From assembly GCA_965219965.1 (NCBI GenBank), contig OZ244796.1, positions 868,001 through 932,000 on the forward strand: a stretch of 64,000 bases of DNA, read 5' to 3'. Both the position numbers and the translations under genes were made by a program. The DNA is from G965219965 sp965219965 (lineage in GTDB: Bacteria > Pseudomonadota > Alphaproteobacteria > RS24). The notes below the pieces were generated by a model. It saw nothing but the letters and a program-made list of their open reading frames with translations, was not told the DNA's origin and searched no databases. Below, piece after piece: positions 1 to 9,349 of this stretch (position 1 is its first letter; the number at the start of each line of letters is the position of its first letter).

Positions 1-117
1 TTAGAAATGGCTTTACATTTAGCACGGACACAAAATGACGATGCACTGGTTAAAGAGATTGAAGAAATCCTCGCGCTCGCTGAATTGATTGAAGACTTCT
101 CCAAAGACCCACGCTAA
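1..117 (+). CDS. C-terminal fragment of an unidentified protein
   Basis: The frame is open from the window edge to a TAA at 115-117 and gives 38 residues ending in EDFSKDPR. The visible part is acidic and looks helical, with repeated Glu, Leu and Ala. No start codon or domain can be assigned because the gene begins outside the window. The 160 bases that follow, up to the next gene, are C-rich and hold no convincing gene. Confidence 0.55.
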   Translation, partial: LEMALHLARTQNDDALVKEIEEILALAELIEDFSKDPR

Positions 118-276
118 CGCCCCCTTCTCTCTGCACCCCCTATCTTCGCGTGTCCCTGCCGAGCCGCAAAACCCGCCTTTCCGCCGCCCATCGCGCCCCC
201 TTCCGCCCATTTTCCCCCTCTTGCATGGGCGCAAATTGTGCTATGCTATTGGCGGAATATGCTCAAAGGAGGGATT

Positions 277-863
277 ATGCCGCTTTACAGACCCCTGACC
301 CATCATCTCATTCGGGCGCGGATGCGCGGCGAAGACCGCGTTGCGCTGGATTTTGACACATTGCAAAGCCTGCTTGGTTTCACCCTTGCCCCGCAGGCGC
401 GTAAAGATGCCGAATGGTGGCACAATGACCCGAAAAATCACCATGCGTGGACGCAAGCCTATTTGCAGGCGGGTTGGGCGTTGGAATCGGTCAAGCCCGA
501 CCCTAAGGGCGAGGTGATATTCATCGTTGCGGGTCGCCCCAAGCCGCGTGCACTTTTGGTTTTGGGTTTGGAAACGGGCATGGGGCGATTTAACGACCGC
601 TTCGGGCCGACTTTGGCGCGTATGGATGCGCGTTTAGAAGAAACCCTGCGCCCGCACGTCACTAAGCTGGCGGAAAAATTACAGCCGCCCCTCACCCGCG
701 CCTTTGAACGGCTGTTAGACACCCATGCCAAAGCCACCGCGCTGTGCCGTGAGCATGTCAGCCCGCATTATGAACGCGGCATGGATATGTTTTTTGACAC
801 TGCCGAACACGGGCTTAATTGGATACAAAAAAAGCTCAGCCAGTTGCGTAAAAATAAAAATTA

Positions 864-864
<1 letters not shown>
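277..864 (+). CDS. DUF7662-like domain protein of unknown function
   Basis: The start is the ATG at 277, because an AAAGGAGG ribosome site lies just upstream; the longer GTG reading from 238 has no such site. The product is 195 residues. Residues about 25-70 have the pattern LLGF..., WW (47-48), a His, then AW and AGW (65-67), which resembles the short DUF7662 domain; this is recalled from family patterns, not searched. The rest (residues 90-195) is helical and has no recognised motif. There is no signal peptide. Its stop overlaps the start of the chorismate mutase gene (TAATG), so the two are probably translated together, but no functional link is known. Confidence 0.75.
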
Positions 865-1525
<661 letters not shown>

Positions 1526-1576
1526 TCAGGCAGGATATTATAGGATATTATCTAGCCGTGAAAGAGATAAATTGCC

Positions 1577-2596
1577 ATGGCCGCGCCGCCTATAGATTTG
1601 AATATAAGAGTAGAAAGCCTGCCTTTGGTGGAAAAATTTACCCTTTCGCGTGGCACAAAAACCAGTGCCGATGTGGTGATTGTGGAGCTGAACCAAAATG
1701 GCAAAACCGGACGCGGCGAGGCCGTGCCTTATGCCCGCTATGGCGAAACAATGGAAACGGTCACGGGCGCGATTGAACAGCTTCAGCCCGTTTTGGCTTC
1801 TGGTCTCAGCCGCACAGCTTTATGCGATGCCTTGTTGCCGGGCGCGGCACGCAATGCGGTGGATTGTGCTTTGTGGGATTTGCAAGCCCAGCTTGAGGCC
1901 ACGCCGATATGGGAACTCGCAGGTCAAGCGCGTCCGCAGCCATTAACCACCGCCTACACAATAAGCCTAGACACGCCCGCCGCGATGGCCGCCAAAGCCA
2001 GCCGTGCCGCCGCTTATCCTTTGCTTAAAATTAAATTGGGCGGCGCCGATGGTTTGGCCGCCGATTTGGGGCGGCTCAGTGCCATTCGTGATGCGCGCCC
2101 GCAAGCCGCCCTAATGATAGATGCCAATGAAGGTTGGCAGGCCGACGCTCTTTTGCGCCATGCCGACCAGCTCGCCAGTTTTAACTTGCGCCTTATTGAA
2201 CAGCCTCTGCCCGAAGCCCAAGACGATATATTGCGCGAATTGCCTTTGCCCTTTTGCGCCGATGAAAGCGTGCATGACCGCGACGGGCTAGACGCGCTGG
2301 TGGGCAAATATGAATGGCTCAACATTAAGCTAGACAAAACGGGCGGGCTGACCGAAGCACTAGCTGTCGCGCATGACGCCCAGCAAAAAGGCTTTCGCCT
2401 GATGACGGGCTGCATGGTGGCCAGCTCGCTGTCTATCTTGCCGGCCTTTCTGCTCGCCCAACATTGCGAACTGGCCGATTTAGACGGCCCCCTCTTCCTG
2501 CGCCAAGACCGAACGGGCGGCATAAATTACAGCGCAAACGGCAAAATCTCTTGGCCACCCGACACAAATTGCCTCTGGGGTGTGCCTCGAAGCTAA
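1577..2596 (+). CDS. L-Ala-D/L-Glu (dipeptide) epimerase, enolase superfamily
   Basis: The protein (339 aa) shows the muconate-lactonising-enzyme subgroup layout. Catalytic Lys-x-Lys is at 151-153 (LLKIKLGG). Metal ligands are in MIDANEGW (D182), IEQPLP (E208) and CADESVH (D229). A second catalytic lysine lies in NIKLDKTGG (K251/K254). The GRGEAVPYARYGET cap-loop sequence and the KLDKTGG signature fit dipeptide epimerases of the YcjG type, which racemise the D-Glu residue of murein-derived L-Ala-D-Glu for recycling. Substrate specificity within this subgroup varies, so other dipeptides are possible. It is followed 4 bases later by the oppositely oriented transporter gene. Confidence 0.85.
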   Translation: MAAPPIDLNIRVESLPLVEKFTLSRGTKTSADVVIVELNQNGKTGRGEAVPYARYGETMETVTGAIEQLQPVLASGLSRTALCDALLPGAARNAVDCALWDLQAQLEATPIWELAGQARPQPLTTAYTISLDTPAAMAAKASRAAAYPLLKIKLGGADGLAADLGRLSAIRDARPQAALMIDANEGWQADALLRHADQLASFNLRLIEQPLPEAQDDILRELPLPFCADESVHDRDGLDALVGKYEWLNIKLDKTGGLTEALAVAHDAQQKGFRLMTGCMVASSLSILPAFLLAQHCELADLDGPLFLRQDRTGGINYSANGKISWPPDTNCLWGVPRS

Positions 2597-2600
2597 CCCC

Positions 2601-4037
2601 TCACCCGATATTTGTATCGGCTTGCCCTGCCGCCGTCGCCGTTGCCGTTTGGCGTTTTGTTTTCAGTTGCGCTTGCAGGGCGTTGTGGGTGGGTTCGTCT
2701 AGCCCATAGCGGCGGAAAATCAGCGCGGCGATAAGATATGACCCCATTGGCACCAGCGCGAAAAGCACTTTTATCGTCACCAACACGCTGGCACTTTGCG
2801 GCACATTTGGCACAAAGCCGCCCATGGCCAACGCCCAGCCGATAAGCATCACGGCCAGTCCAGTGGCGGTTTTCCAAATGAAATTCCACGCCGCGAAATA
2901 CGCGCCTTCTTTGCGCTCGCCCGTTTGCAGCTCGTCATAATCCACCGTATCGCTCAGCAATGATGGGCCGATAACATGCCCCGCCCCATTGGCGATGCCA
3001 GCAAAAAAGGCCAATATCATCAACAGCTTATCGTCGCCCGCGCCGAGGAAAAACATCGCCCCAATAGAAGCGGCGGAAAGATACATAGCAAACAGCCATA
3101 AATGTTTTTTGCCGAACCGTTTGGCTAGGGGCATCCATATCGGCGTGAGCAGAAAACTTGGCAGCAAAAAACTCAGCAGAAATTTTGGCGCGGCGAGATT
3201 ATCGCCCAGCACATAATCGGCCACATACAGCACCAAAATAGACGTAAACGCAAAGCCGAGATTGTCAAAAAAATGCGCCAGAAAGGGGCGGCGGGCGTGC
3301 GGATTTTTCAGCACGTCGCGCATCGCCCGAAACGGGTGGGTGCTACCCTTATTGGCAAATTCTTTGCGCTCGCGCAGCCGCCACGCGCTGAGCAAAACCG
3401 CCCCCGCCACGAGGGGTGCGACAATCAATGCCTGCCCGCCCGCAATGGCCAGCACCGCTTCATGGCCGTTTGCTTCGGCTTTCAAAATCACGCCCATGCC
3501 CAGCACGCCGCAAATATAGCCGCCGATAAATCCTGCATGGCGGGCGGCGAAAATTTTATTGCGGGCGTGATGCGCGTCCGTTAGCTCGGCTCCAAGCGCG
3601 AGTTGCGGCACATAATAAAGCGTGGAGGCGGAGTAAAAACCGATAATGCCAAAGCCGACCCATGCCGCCAGCGCGTCCGCGCCCATGCCGCCCATCGGCA
3701 TGAACAGCATAAGATAAGTCGCCCCAGCCGGCACGGCGCAAGCGGCAATCCATGGGCGGCGGCGGCCCATTTTCAGCTTGGTGCGGTCGGACAAAAACCC
3801 CACCAGCGGGTCGGACACCGCGTCCCACAACCGCGATATGCCGAAAATAAAGCCCATCAGCGCGGGTGAAAGCAACAGCACATCGGTGGCGAATTTCATA
3901 TAATATAAATTGACGAGGCAAAACATGAAGCCCCAAAAAACCGTTGGCACGGCATAGTAAAACAATGTCGCATAAGTCACGGGCGCGACCGCAAGCGGTG
4001 CCGCGTGACCTGCCGTTTTATCTGCCCCATTCTTCAT
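2601..4037 (-). CDS. GPH-family sugar/cation symporter (MFS)
   Basis: The chosen start is the ATG at 4037 (478 aa) preceded by an AGCAGGA site; the frame stays open further upstream without a good site. About 12 hydrophobic segments are visible. The motif SRLWDAVSDPLVGFLSDRTKLKMGRRRPW after the second helix is diagnostic of glycoside-pentoside-hexuronide:cation symporters. The second half contains DTVDYDELQTGERKEG, also typical of the family. The substrate cannot be read from sequence; a peptide, sugar or organic solute is possible. The gene converges with the dipeptide epimerase. Confidence 0.88.
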   Translation of the reverse strand: MKNGADKTAGHAAPLAVAPVTYATLFYYAVPTVFWGFMFCLVNLYYMKFATDVLLLSPALMGFIFGISRLWDAVSDPLVGFLSDRTKLKMGRRRPWIAACAVPAGATYLMLFMPMGGMGADALAAWVGFGIIGFYSASTLYYVPQLALGAELTDAHHARNKIFAARHAGFIGGYICGVLGMGVILKAEANGHEAVLAIAGGQALIVAPLVAGAVLLSAWRLRERKEFANKGSTHPFRAMRDVLKNPHARRPFLAHFFDNLGFAFTSILVLYVADYVLGDNLAAPKFLLSFLLPSFLLTPIWMPLAKRFGKKHLWLFAMYLSAASIGAMFFLGAGDDKLLMILAFFAGIANGAGHVIGPSLLSDTVDYDELQTGERKEGAYFAAWNFIWKTATGLAVMLIGWALAMGGFVPNVPQSASVLVTIKVLFALVPMGSYLIAALIFRRYGLDEPTHNALQAQLKTKRQTATATAAGQADTNIG

Positions 4038-4128
4038 AGACAAATCCTGCTCTGCTCTATATAACCCATCACAGCCGAAATTCCCCCTTAGCGGCGCGAT
4101 TGTCAATCACGATTATCGGGAGCGTTTC

Positions 4129-4545
4129 ATGCGTTATTTTATGGCACTGGCGATTTTATGGGCGGGATTTTTCCCTGTGCCGAGCCATGCGGAAGCTGAA
4201 ATTAGCGTGCAAAATGCTTGGGCGCGTGTCACCCTTGCCGACCGACCGGCGGCGGTGTTTTTAGACATTATCAATCATGGCCGTGCCGACCGTTTAATTG
4301 AAGCCCATGCCGCGCTGGCTGGTGCGGTGGAATTACACACCCACACCATGCAAAATGGCATTATGCAAATGCGCCGCGTGGACGCCATAGACATTCCCGC
4401 CCAAACCACCACGCGCCTGAAACCGCATGGCGACCACATTATGCTCTTCAACCTCCCCCGCATCCCGCAATCGGGCGAAACCTTCCCCCTAACCCTCATC
4501 TTCTCCCACACCGGCGCAATTACTGTTTCCATTACAGTGCGGTGA
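4129..4545 (+). CDS. Periplasmic copper chaperone PCuAC
   Basis: This 138-residue protein has a signal peptide (cleavage after about PSHA, residue 21) and a single PCuAC domain. The copper site is visible as H70-x10-M81-x21-H103-x-M105, matching the H(M)x10Mx21HxM signature of DUF461/PCuAC, except that Thr71 replaces the Met that usually follows the first His. PCuAC delivers Cu(I) to the CuA site of cytochrome oxidase, often with Sco. No sco or oxidase gene is adjacent here. It ends 9 bases from the oppositely oriented nuclease gene. Confidence 0.9.
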   Translation: MRYFMALAILWAGFFPVPSHAEAEISVQNAWARVTLADRPAAVFLDIINHGRADRLIEAHAALAGAVELHTHTMQNGIMQMRRVDAIDIPAQTTTRLKPHGDHIMLFNLPRIPQSGETFPLTLIFSHTGAITVSITVR

Positions 4546-4554
4546 GGGGGTTAT

Positions 4555-5046
4555 TCATTCTGCCTTTCTACGGATTGCCCGCCATACGCGGGGGTCTTGA
4601 ATAAATTTCATCCGCCACATGCCGCGCTTTTCTTTTTTCGCTTCTAGTTCATGGGCGCGATAATCTTCGCTATAAGCGGCAATGGCTAAGCCCTCGCATA
4701 CGAGCCATTCGCAAATATCAATACTATCGCACTCAACCACGCCGACAATGCGCCCATATTGGTCATAATCTTTGATGGATACGCGCACCCATCGCCCACC
4801 AATCTTGTCTATGAGCTTACTTTTAACATAGCGGCCATAATCTATCTCATTGCCATTCCAGAGCGTTGCCATTTGCCCCATTTCTGGCGCATCAATGCCG
4901 TGCAAACGGATTCGCCGCCGCCAAAGGCGGATACCATCTGCGTCTTCCACATAAGCCCTGCCCTCAATCACGTCCGTGAAAAATGAAGCGTGCCTAAAAA
5001 CACGCCCCATAAACCCGAAGGGATACAAGAATCTCAACAATCCCAT
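4555..5046 (-). CDS. Staphylococcal-nuclease-like (thermonuclease) protein
   Basis: The frame is open for 323 codons, but its first half is only antisense to znuC. The real start is the ATG at 5046, preceded by AAGAAAGG, giving 163 residues. Residues 40-56 (RLWRRRIRLHGIDAPE) carry the SNase active-site strand, followed by RVSIKDYDQYGRIVG (88-102) and a C-terminal RGMWRMKF...PRVWR. The family hydrolyses DNA or RNA with Ca2+. The N-terminal 12 residues are hydrophobic and may anchor or export the protein. It is divergent from znuC across a palindromic intergenic site. Confidence 0.85.
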   Translation of the reverse strand: MGLLRFLYPFGFMGRVFRHASFFTDVIEGRAYVEDADGIRLWRRRIRLHGIDAPEMGQMATLWNGNEIDYGRYVKSKLIDKIGGRWVRVSIKDYDQYGRIVGVVECDSIDICEWLVCEGLAIAAYSEDYRAHELEAKKEKRGMWRMKFIQDPRVWRAIRRKAE

Positions 5047-5081
5047 CCGTCTGCGCCTTTCTTTTGAGACATTGTGCTTTT

Positions 5082-5101
5082 GATTAGCTATATAGTCAAT
5101 C
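5082..5101. promoter_or_regulatory. Candidate operator palindrome between nuclease gene and znuC
   Basis: The 20-base site GATTAGCTATATAGTCAATC has perfect outer arms (GATT/AATC) and a perfect core (CTATATAG), with only two non-matching base pairs. It lies 35 bases upstream of the nuclease start and 75 bases upstream of znuC. Zinc importer genes are commonly repressed by Zur, a Fur-family dimer that binds AT-rich palindromes, so a Zur site is a reasonable inference. The sequence does not match a Zur consensus that I can state with certainty. Confidence 0.4.
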
Positions 5102-5175
5102 CCACCCCCAAAAATCAGCTTGCCAAAACTTCTGTCTTCGCGGCATACTTGCGGCGGGCAGGAAACGGAGACCCC

Positions 5176-5919
5176 ATGACCGCGCTTATTGAAGCGACAG
5201 AAATTTCTGTCATCAGAAATAAAAAACGGATTTTGGACAAGGTCAGCCTCGCCATTGCGCCGCGTGATTTTGTCACCATTATCGGGCCGAATGGCGCGGG
5301 CAAAACCATGTTGCTCAAAACCATGCTTGGCTTTTTCGCCCCCGATAGCGGCGCGGTGCAAAGCCGCCAGCCGCTTCGCATTGGTTATATGCCGCAAAAA
5401 ATTGTGCCAGATGCGATTTTGCCGCTTAATGTGCGCGGTTTTCTCGGCCTGCGCCACACTGCCAGTGCCGATAAAATCGCCCAAATCGCCGCCGAAACCG
5501 ATTGCACCGCCCTGCTCAACACGCAATTACACGCCTTGTCGGGCGGCGAGATGCAGCGCGTTTTGCTCGCCCGCGCTCTGATAAATGACCCCGAATTGCT
5601 GGTGCTAGACGAACCAGCGCAAAATTTAGACGTCACTGGCCAGCTCGCTTTTTACAAAAAGATTGAAGAAATTTACGCCGCCCGCGACATTGCCATTTTA
5701 ATGGTGTCGCATGATTTGCATTTGGTCATGGCGTCCACGCAAAAAGTGGTGTGCTTGTTTCATCACATTTGCTGTTCGGGCGCACCGCAAACCGTCACCC
5801 GCGACCCGGAATTTATCGCACTGTTTGGCGATGACATGGCACGCATGATGGCTGTTTATCCGCACGACCACGACCATAATCACGACCACGCGCATAAAGC
5901 GGAAAATAAAAATGGATAA
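5176..5919 (+). CDS. znuC: Zinc ABC transporter ATP-binding protein
   Basis: The start at 5176 (247 aa) follows a GGAAACGGAG site and gives the usual ABC N-terminus. Walker A is GPNGAGKT (37-44), the signature is LSGGEMQR, Walker B is LLVLDEPAQNLD and the switch His is in MVSHDLH. The tail is His-rich (HDHDHNHDHAHK), a hallmark of ZnuC proteins that probably senses zinc. It energises Zn2+ uptake through the ZnuB permease, whose gene starts 8 bases before the znuC stop. The periplasmic binding protein gene znuA is not in the window. Confidence 0.93.
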   Translation: MTALIEATEISVIRNKKRILDKVSLAIAPRDFVTIIGPNGAGKTMLLKTMLGFFAPDSGAVQSRQPLRIGYMPQKIVPDAILPLNVRGFLGLRHTASADKIAQIAAETDCTALLNTQLHALSGGEMQRVLLARALINDPELLVLDEPAQNLDVTGQLAFYKKIEEIYAARDIAILMVSHDLHLVMASTQKVVCLFHHICCSGAPQTVTRDPEFIALFGDDMARMMAVYPHDHDHNHDHAHKAENKNG

Positions 5920-6751
5920 TTTCCTCACGCCCCTTCTGCTTGTCGCTTTGCTAATTGGCGTCACCGCCGCGCCTTTGGGCTGTCTGATTGTTTGGCGGCG
6001 CATGGCTTATTTTGGCGATGCTTTGGCGCATACGGCTTTGCTTGGTGTTGCGCTTGGCGTGGTGTTTGGCATTAATGTTTATCTTGGCGGTGCGTTGGTG
6101 TGTGCGGGCTTTGCTTTTCTATTGGTTAATCTACAACGCCGCCGCACGCTTAGCATGGACACATTGCTTGGCATTTTGGCGCATGGCGGTTTGGCTTTGG
6201 GCATTTTAGCCCTCGCCCTTGTGCCACAGCAAAACGCAGACAGCGCACATGCGGGACATGAATCATTTCACGCAATGGAAGAATATCTGTTTGGTGATTT
6301 AGCGCAAATCACTGCCGCCGATATGGTGGTGATTATTCCTGCTTGTTTATTGGTGCTGGTGGGGTTGAAAAAATATTGGCACGCGCTCATTTTAATGACG
6401 CTCAGCGAAGACCTCGCCCGTGCCGAAGGGCTAAACACCACCCGCCTGCACATTATTCTAATGCTCATGCTCACGCTTATTGTCGCGCTGGCGATGAAAA
6501 CCACGGGCGTTTTATTTATCACTTCGCTTTTGATTATCCCCGCCGCCGCCGCCCGTCAGCTATCACGCACCCCACGGCAAATGACGCTTTGGGCGATGTT
6601 GCTCGCCTTTATCGCTGTGCTGGCGGGCATCACGCTGAGTGAGCGACTTAATATGCCCTCTGGGCCAATGACCATTGGCGTGGCCAGCGCGATTTTCGTG
6701 CTATCTTTGGGCGTGGGCGGCTTTATCCGCCGCCAATCGCCGCGCTTATAG
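5912..6751 (+). CDS. znuB: Zinc ABC transporter permease
   Basis: This 279-residue polytopic protein of the ABC-3 family has about 8 hydrophobic segments. The conserved RRMAYFGDALAHTALLGVALG (residues about 28-48) and the HxH-containing loop before EEYLFGDLAQIT are family features. It overlaps znuC by 8 bases, so translation is coupled. Together they form the inner-membrane part of a zinc importer. A short AT-rich inverted repeat (GTAATA-ATAAG-TATTAC) follows the stop, in the 31 bases before the convergent bioA gene, and could weakly terminate transcription. Confidence 0.93.
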   Translation: MDNFLTPLLLVALLIGVTAAPLGCLIVWRRMAYFGDALAHTALLGVALGVVFGINVYLGGALVCAGFAFLLVNLQRRRTLSMDTLLGILAHGGLALGILALALVPQQNADSAHAGHESFHAMEEYLFGDLAQITAADMVVIIPACLLVLVGLKKYWHALILMTLSEDLARAEGLNTTRLHIILMLMLTLIVALAMKTTGVLFITSLLIIPAAAARQLSRTPRQMTLWAMLLAFIAVLAGITLSERLNMPSGPMTIGVASAIFVLSLGVGGFIRRQSPRL

Positions 6752-6782
6752 GGTCGCGTAATAATAAGTATTACTTAAAAAA

Positions 6783-8090
6783 TCAGATGGCGATTTCTTC
6801 CGTGATTTTCACCATAGCCGCCGTAATCCGCCGCAATTCTGCCGCCTCAATAATAAAGGGCGGCATGGTATAGATGATATTGCCAAAGGGGCGTATCCAC
6901 ACGCCTTCTTGCACAAAGCGGTGCTTAATATGGTTCAGTGCCGCCCCGTCTGGCGGGGTGGCTAATTCAATCACCCCCAACGCGCCGCGCACCCGCACAT
7001 CGCGCACGCCCTTAATATCCCGCGCAGGGGCGAGTTCGCTTTCAAGTTGGGCGGCAATTTGCCCCACCTGCTGTAAGCGCGGTTCGGTTTCAAATAATTC
7101 TAGCGATGCCAAAGCCGCCCGACAGGCCAATGGATTGCCCATATAGGTTGGGCCGTGCATCAGTGCCTTTTGCGGGTCGTCAGAAAGAAACGCTTCAAAA
7201 ATCGGCGTGGTGGCAATGGTGGCCGCCAAAGCCATTGTCCCGCCCGTTAAAGATTTAGACAGCGTCATAATATCTGGCACCACCCCCGCCGCTTCGCAAG
7301 CAAACATATGTCCCAGCCGCCCCAAGCCCGTCATAATTTCATCGGCAATGAACAACACCCCATGCGCGGTGCAGGCTTGGCGTATGCTTTGCAACGCCGC
7401 CGCATCGTGAAACAACATCCCGCCTGCCCCTTGCACCAAAGGCTCAATTAGCACACCAGCCAATTCATTTTTATGCGCCGCCAGCAAAGCCTCAAAATCC
7501 GCCGCCGCTTTTGCCCCGCATGGCACATCGGTAATGACCTGCTCGGCCAGCACATGGTCAAACAAGCTGTGCATGCCTTCTTCGGGATCGCACACCGACA
7601 TAGTTGCAAGCGTGTCACCATGATAGCCGCCCTTAAATGCCAAAAAGCGATGCTTGCCTTGCACGCCACGATTGAGCCAAAATTGCACGGCCATTTTCAT
7701 CGCCACTTCTACTGCCACCGAGCCGGAATCGGTAAAAAAAACATGGTTGAGATTATCGGGGCATAAATCCGCCAGCTTTTTCGCCAAGTCACAGGCGGGT
7801 GCGTGTTGGAAACCGCCGAGCATAATATGCGGCAGGGTTTGCAGCTGTTCGGTCACGGCCTTTTCAATATGCGGATGCCGATAGCCATGGCACGCCGACC
7901 ACCAGCTTGATATGCCGTCAATCAGCTCGCGCCCATCGGCCAGCGTGATGGTCACACCCTGCGCCGCCGTCACGGGCAGCCCTAAGGGCGTGGTTTGCAT
8001 TTGCGTATAGGGCGGCCATAAATTATCCGCCGCCGCTTTTTGCCAATCTGGCACAGATTTAACCGCCGGATTGGGAGGTGAAATGGCCAT
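6783..8090 (-). CDS. bioA: Adenosylmethionine-8-amino-7-oxononanoate aminotransferase
   Basis: The ATG at 8090 follows GAGGG and gives 435 residues. This class III PLP aminotransferase has WPPYTQM near the N-terminus, GGYHGDT, ADEIMTGLGRLG and the PLP-lysine segment TLSKSLTGGTMALAAT. BioA transfers an amino group from SAM to KAPA to give DAPA in biotin synthesis. WPPYTQM is the BioA-specific substrate-loop motif that separates it from ornithine or GABA aminotransferases. It is divergent from bioF-bioD with 71 bases between starts, so the three genes probably share a bidirectional control region. Confidence 0.95.
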   Translation of the reverse strand: MAISPPNPAVKSVPDWQKAAADNLWPPYTQMQTTPLGLPVTAAQGVTITLADGRELIDGISSWWSACHGYRHPHIEKAVTEQLQTLPHIMLGGFQHAPACDLAKKLADLCPDNLNHVFFTDSGSVAVEVAMKMAVQFWLNRGVQGKHRFLAFKGGYHGDTLATMSVCDPEEGMHSLFDHVLAEQVITDVPCGAKAAADFEALLAAHKNELAGVLIEPLVQGAGGMLFHDAAALQSIRQACTAHGVLFIADEIMTGLGRLGHMFACEAAGVVPDIMTLSKSLTGGTMALAATIATTPIFEAFLSDDPQKALMHGPTYMGNPLACRAALASLELFETEPRLQQVGQIAAQLESELAPARDIKGVRDVRVRGALGVIELATPPDGAALNHIKHRFVQEGVWIRPFGNIIYTMPPFIIEAAELRRITAAMVKITEEIAI

Positions 8091-8161
8091 TATAAATCCC
8101 TCATTGAATAAGCTCCACACAGAGATTTGACATAAAAGCCGCCAAAAGGCAATTTGGCACT

Positions 8162-9349
8162 ATGACGCATAAAACCACCAATAAACCCGCCACTTCTCTG
8201 GACGATTTTTGCACCGCCAAATTGGCGACCCTTGAGGCCAAAAATGCCCGCCGTATTCTTGTGCCAACCACGCGCCAGCCCCAAGCCAAAGCACAGCGCG
8301 GTGAGGCCGATTATATATCTTTTTCCTGCAATGATTATTTAGGGCTGAGCCACCATCCCGAAACCATTGCCGCCGCCCAAACCGCCGTGCAAAAATATGG
8401 CACAAGTGCGGGCGCGTCACGTCTGGTCACGGGCAATGTGCCGCTTTTTGCCGCGCTGGAAAAAAAGCTGGCCGCGCTGAAAAACACCCAAGACAGTCTT
8501 ATTTTCGGCTCTGGCTATTTGGCCAATATCGGCACCATTCCCGCTTTGGTCGGCGCGGGTGATTTGGTGCTGGTGGACGCGCTCGCTCATGCCTGCATAC
8601 AATCGGGCGCACGGCTGAGCGGGGCGCAAATCATTCACTTCAACCATAACAATATGAGTGATTTAGAAAACCATCTCAAAACCCGCCGCGCCGATTTCAA
8701 CAACTGCCTGATTATCACTGATGGGGTGTTTTCTATGGATGGTGATTTAGCCCCTTTGCCTGCTTTGCGCCGCTTGGCCGATGCCCATACTGCGTGGCTT
8801 ATGGTTGATGACGCGCATGGGCTAGGCGTAGTTGGTGGCGGGCGCGGGGCGAGCCATGCTTTTGACCCGCCCATTCATGCCGATATTCAAATGGGAACCC
8901 TGTCCAAAGCCATAGGCAGCTATGGCGGCTATATATGCGCCAGCCATGCTGTGTGCGAATTGTTACGCAATCGCGCCCGCCCGATGGTGTTTTCCACTGG
9001 CCTGCCGCCCGCTTCTATTGCCGCTTCACTGGCCGCCTTAACCCTTATTGAAAAAGACCCCGCCCTTTGCGCCGCGCCGGTGCAGAAAGCCACGCTTTTT
9101 TGCGACGCGCTGAACCTGCCCGCCCCTGCCTCACCTATTGTGCCGGTGATTTTGAAAACCAATCAAGCCGCGCTGGCCGCCGCCCAAAGCCTTGCGGAAA
9201 AAGGCTTTATGGTTGTCGCCATTCGCCCGCCCAGCGTGCCAGAAAATACCGCCCGCTTGCGTATTGCTTTTAACGCCACCCATAAAGACAAAGACGTCGC
9301 CCGCTTGGCTGAGGCGGTTAAAATCATATTGGAGCAAAATAATGACTAG
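8162..9349 (+). CDS. bioF: 8-amino-7-oxononanoate synthase
   Basis: This 395-residue alpha-oxoamine synthase has FSCNDYLGLSHHPE, the DDAHGLG motif and the PLP lysine in GTLSKAIGSYGGY. BioF condenses pimeloyl-ACP or pimeloyl-CoA with alanine to make KAPA. Related enzymes (ALA synthase, KBL) share the fold, but the flanking bioA and bioD fix the role. Bases 8143-8160 just before the ATG form a small hairpin (GCCAAA...TTTGGC) that could hide the weak ribosome site. bioD starts 8 bases before its stop. bioB and bioC are not seen in the window. Confidence 0.95.
   Translation: MTHKTTNKPATSLDDFCTAKLATLEAKNARRILVPTTRQPQAKAQRGEADYISFSCNDYLGLSHHPETIAAAQTAVQKYGTSAGASRLVTGNVPLFAALEKKLAALKNTQDSLIFGSGYLANIGTIPALVGAGDLVLVDALAHACIQSGARLSGAQIIHFNHNNMSDLENHLKTRRADFNNCLIITDGVFSMDGDLAPLPALRRLADAHTAWLMVDDAHGLGVVGGGRGASHAFDPPIHADIQMGTLSKAIGSYGGYICASHAVCELLRNRARPMVFSTGLPPASIAASLAALTLIEKDPALCAAPVQKATLFCDALNLPAPASPIVPVILKTNQAALAAAQSLAEKGFMVVAIRPPSVPENTARLRIAFNATHKDKDVARLAEAVKIILEQNND

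Noticed and set aside
2014..2523. 169-codon minus-strand frame inside the epimerase gene
   Set aside because: It is antisense to a well-supported enolase-superfamily gene and rich in Ser/Ala/Arg as expected of a shadow.
5047..5526. N-terminal half of the long nuclease frame
   Set aside because: It runs antisense to znuC and shows no homology; the SNase domain and ribosome site begin at 5046.
8091..8161. BioR-type operator between bioA and bioF
   Set aside because: TTATAAAT before bioA only partly fits a TTATAGATAA-like palindrome and lacks the second half.
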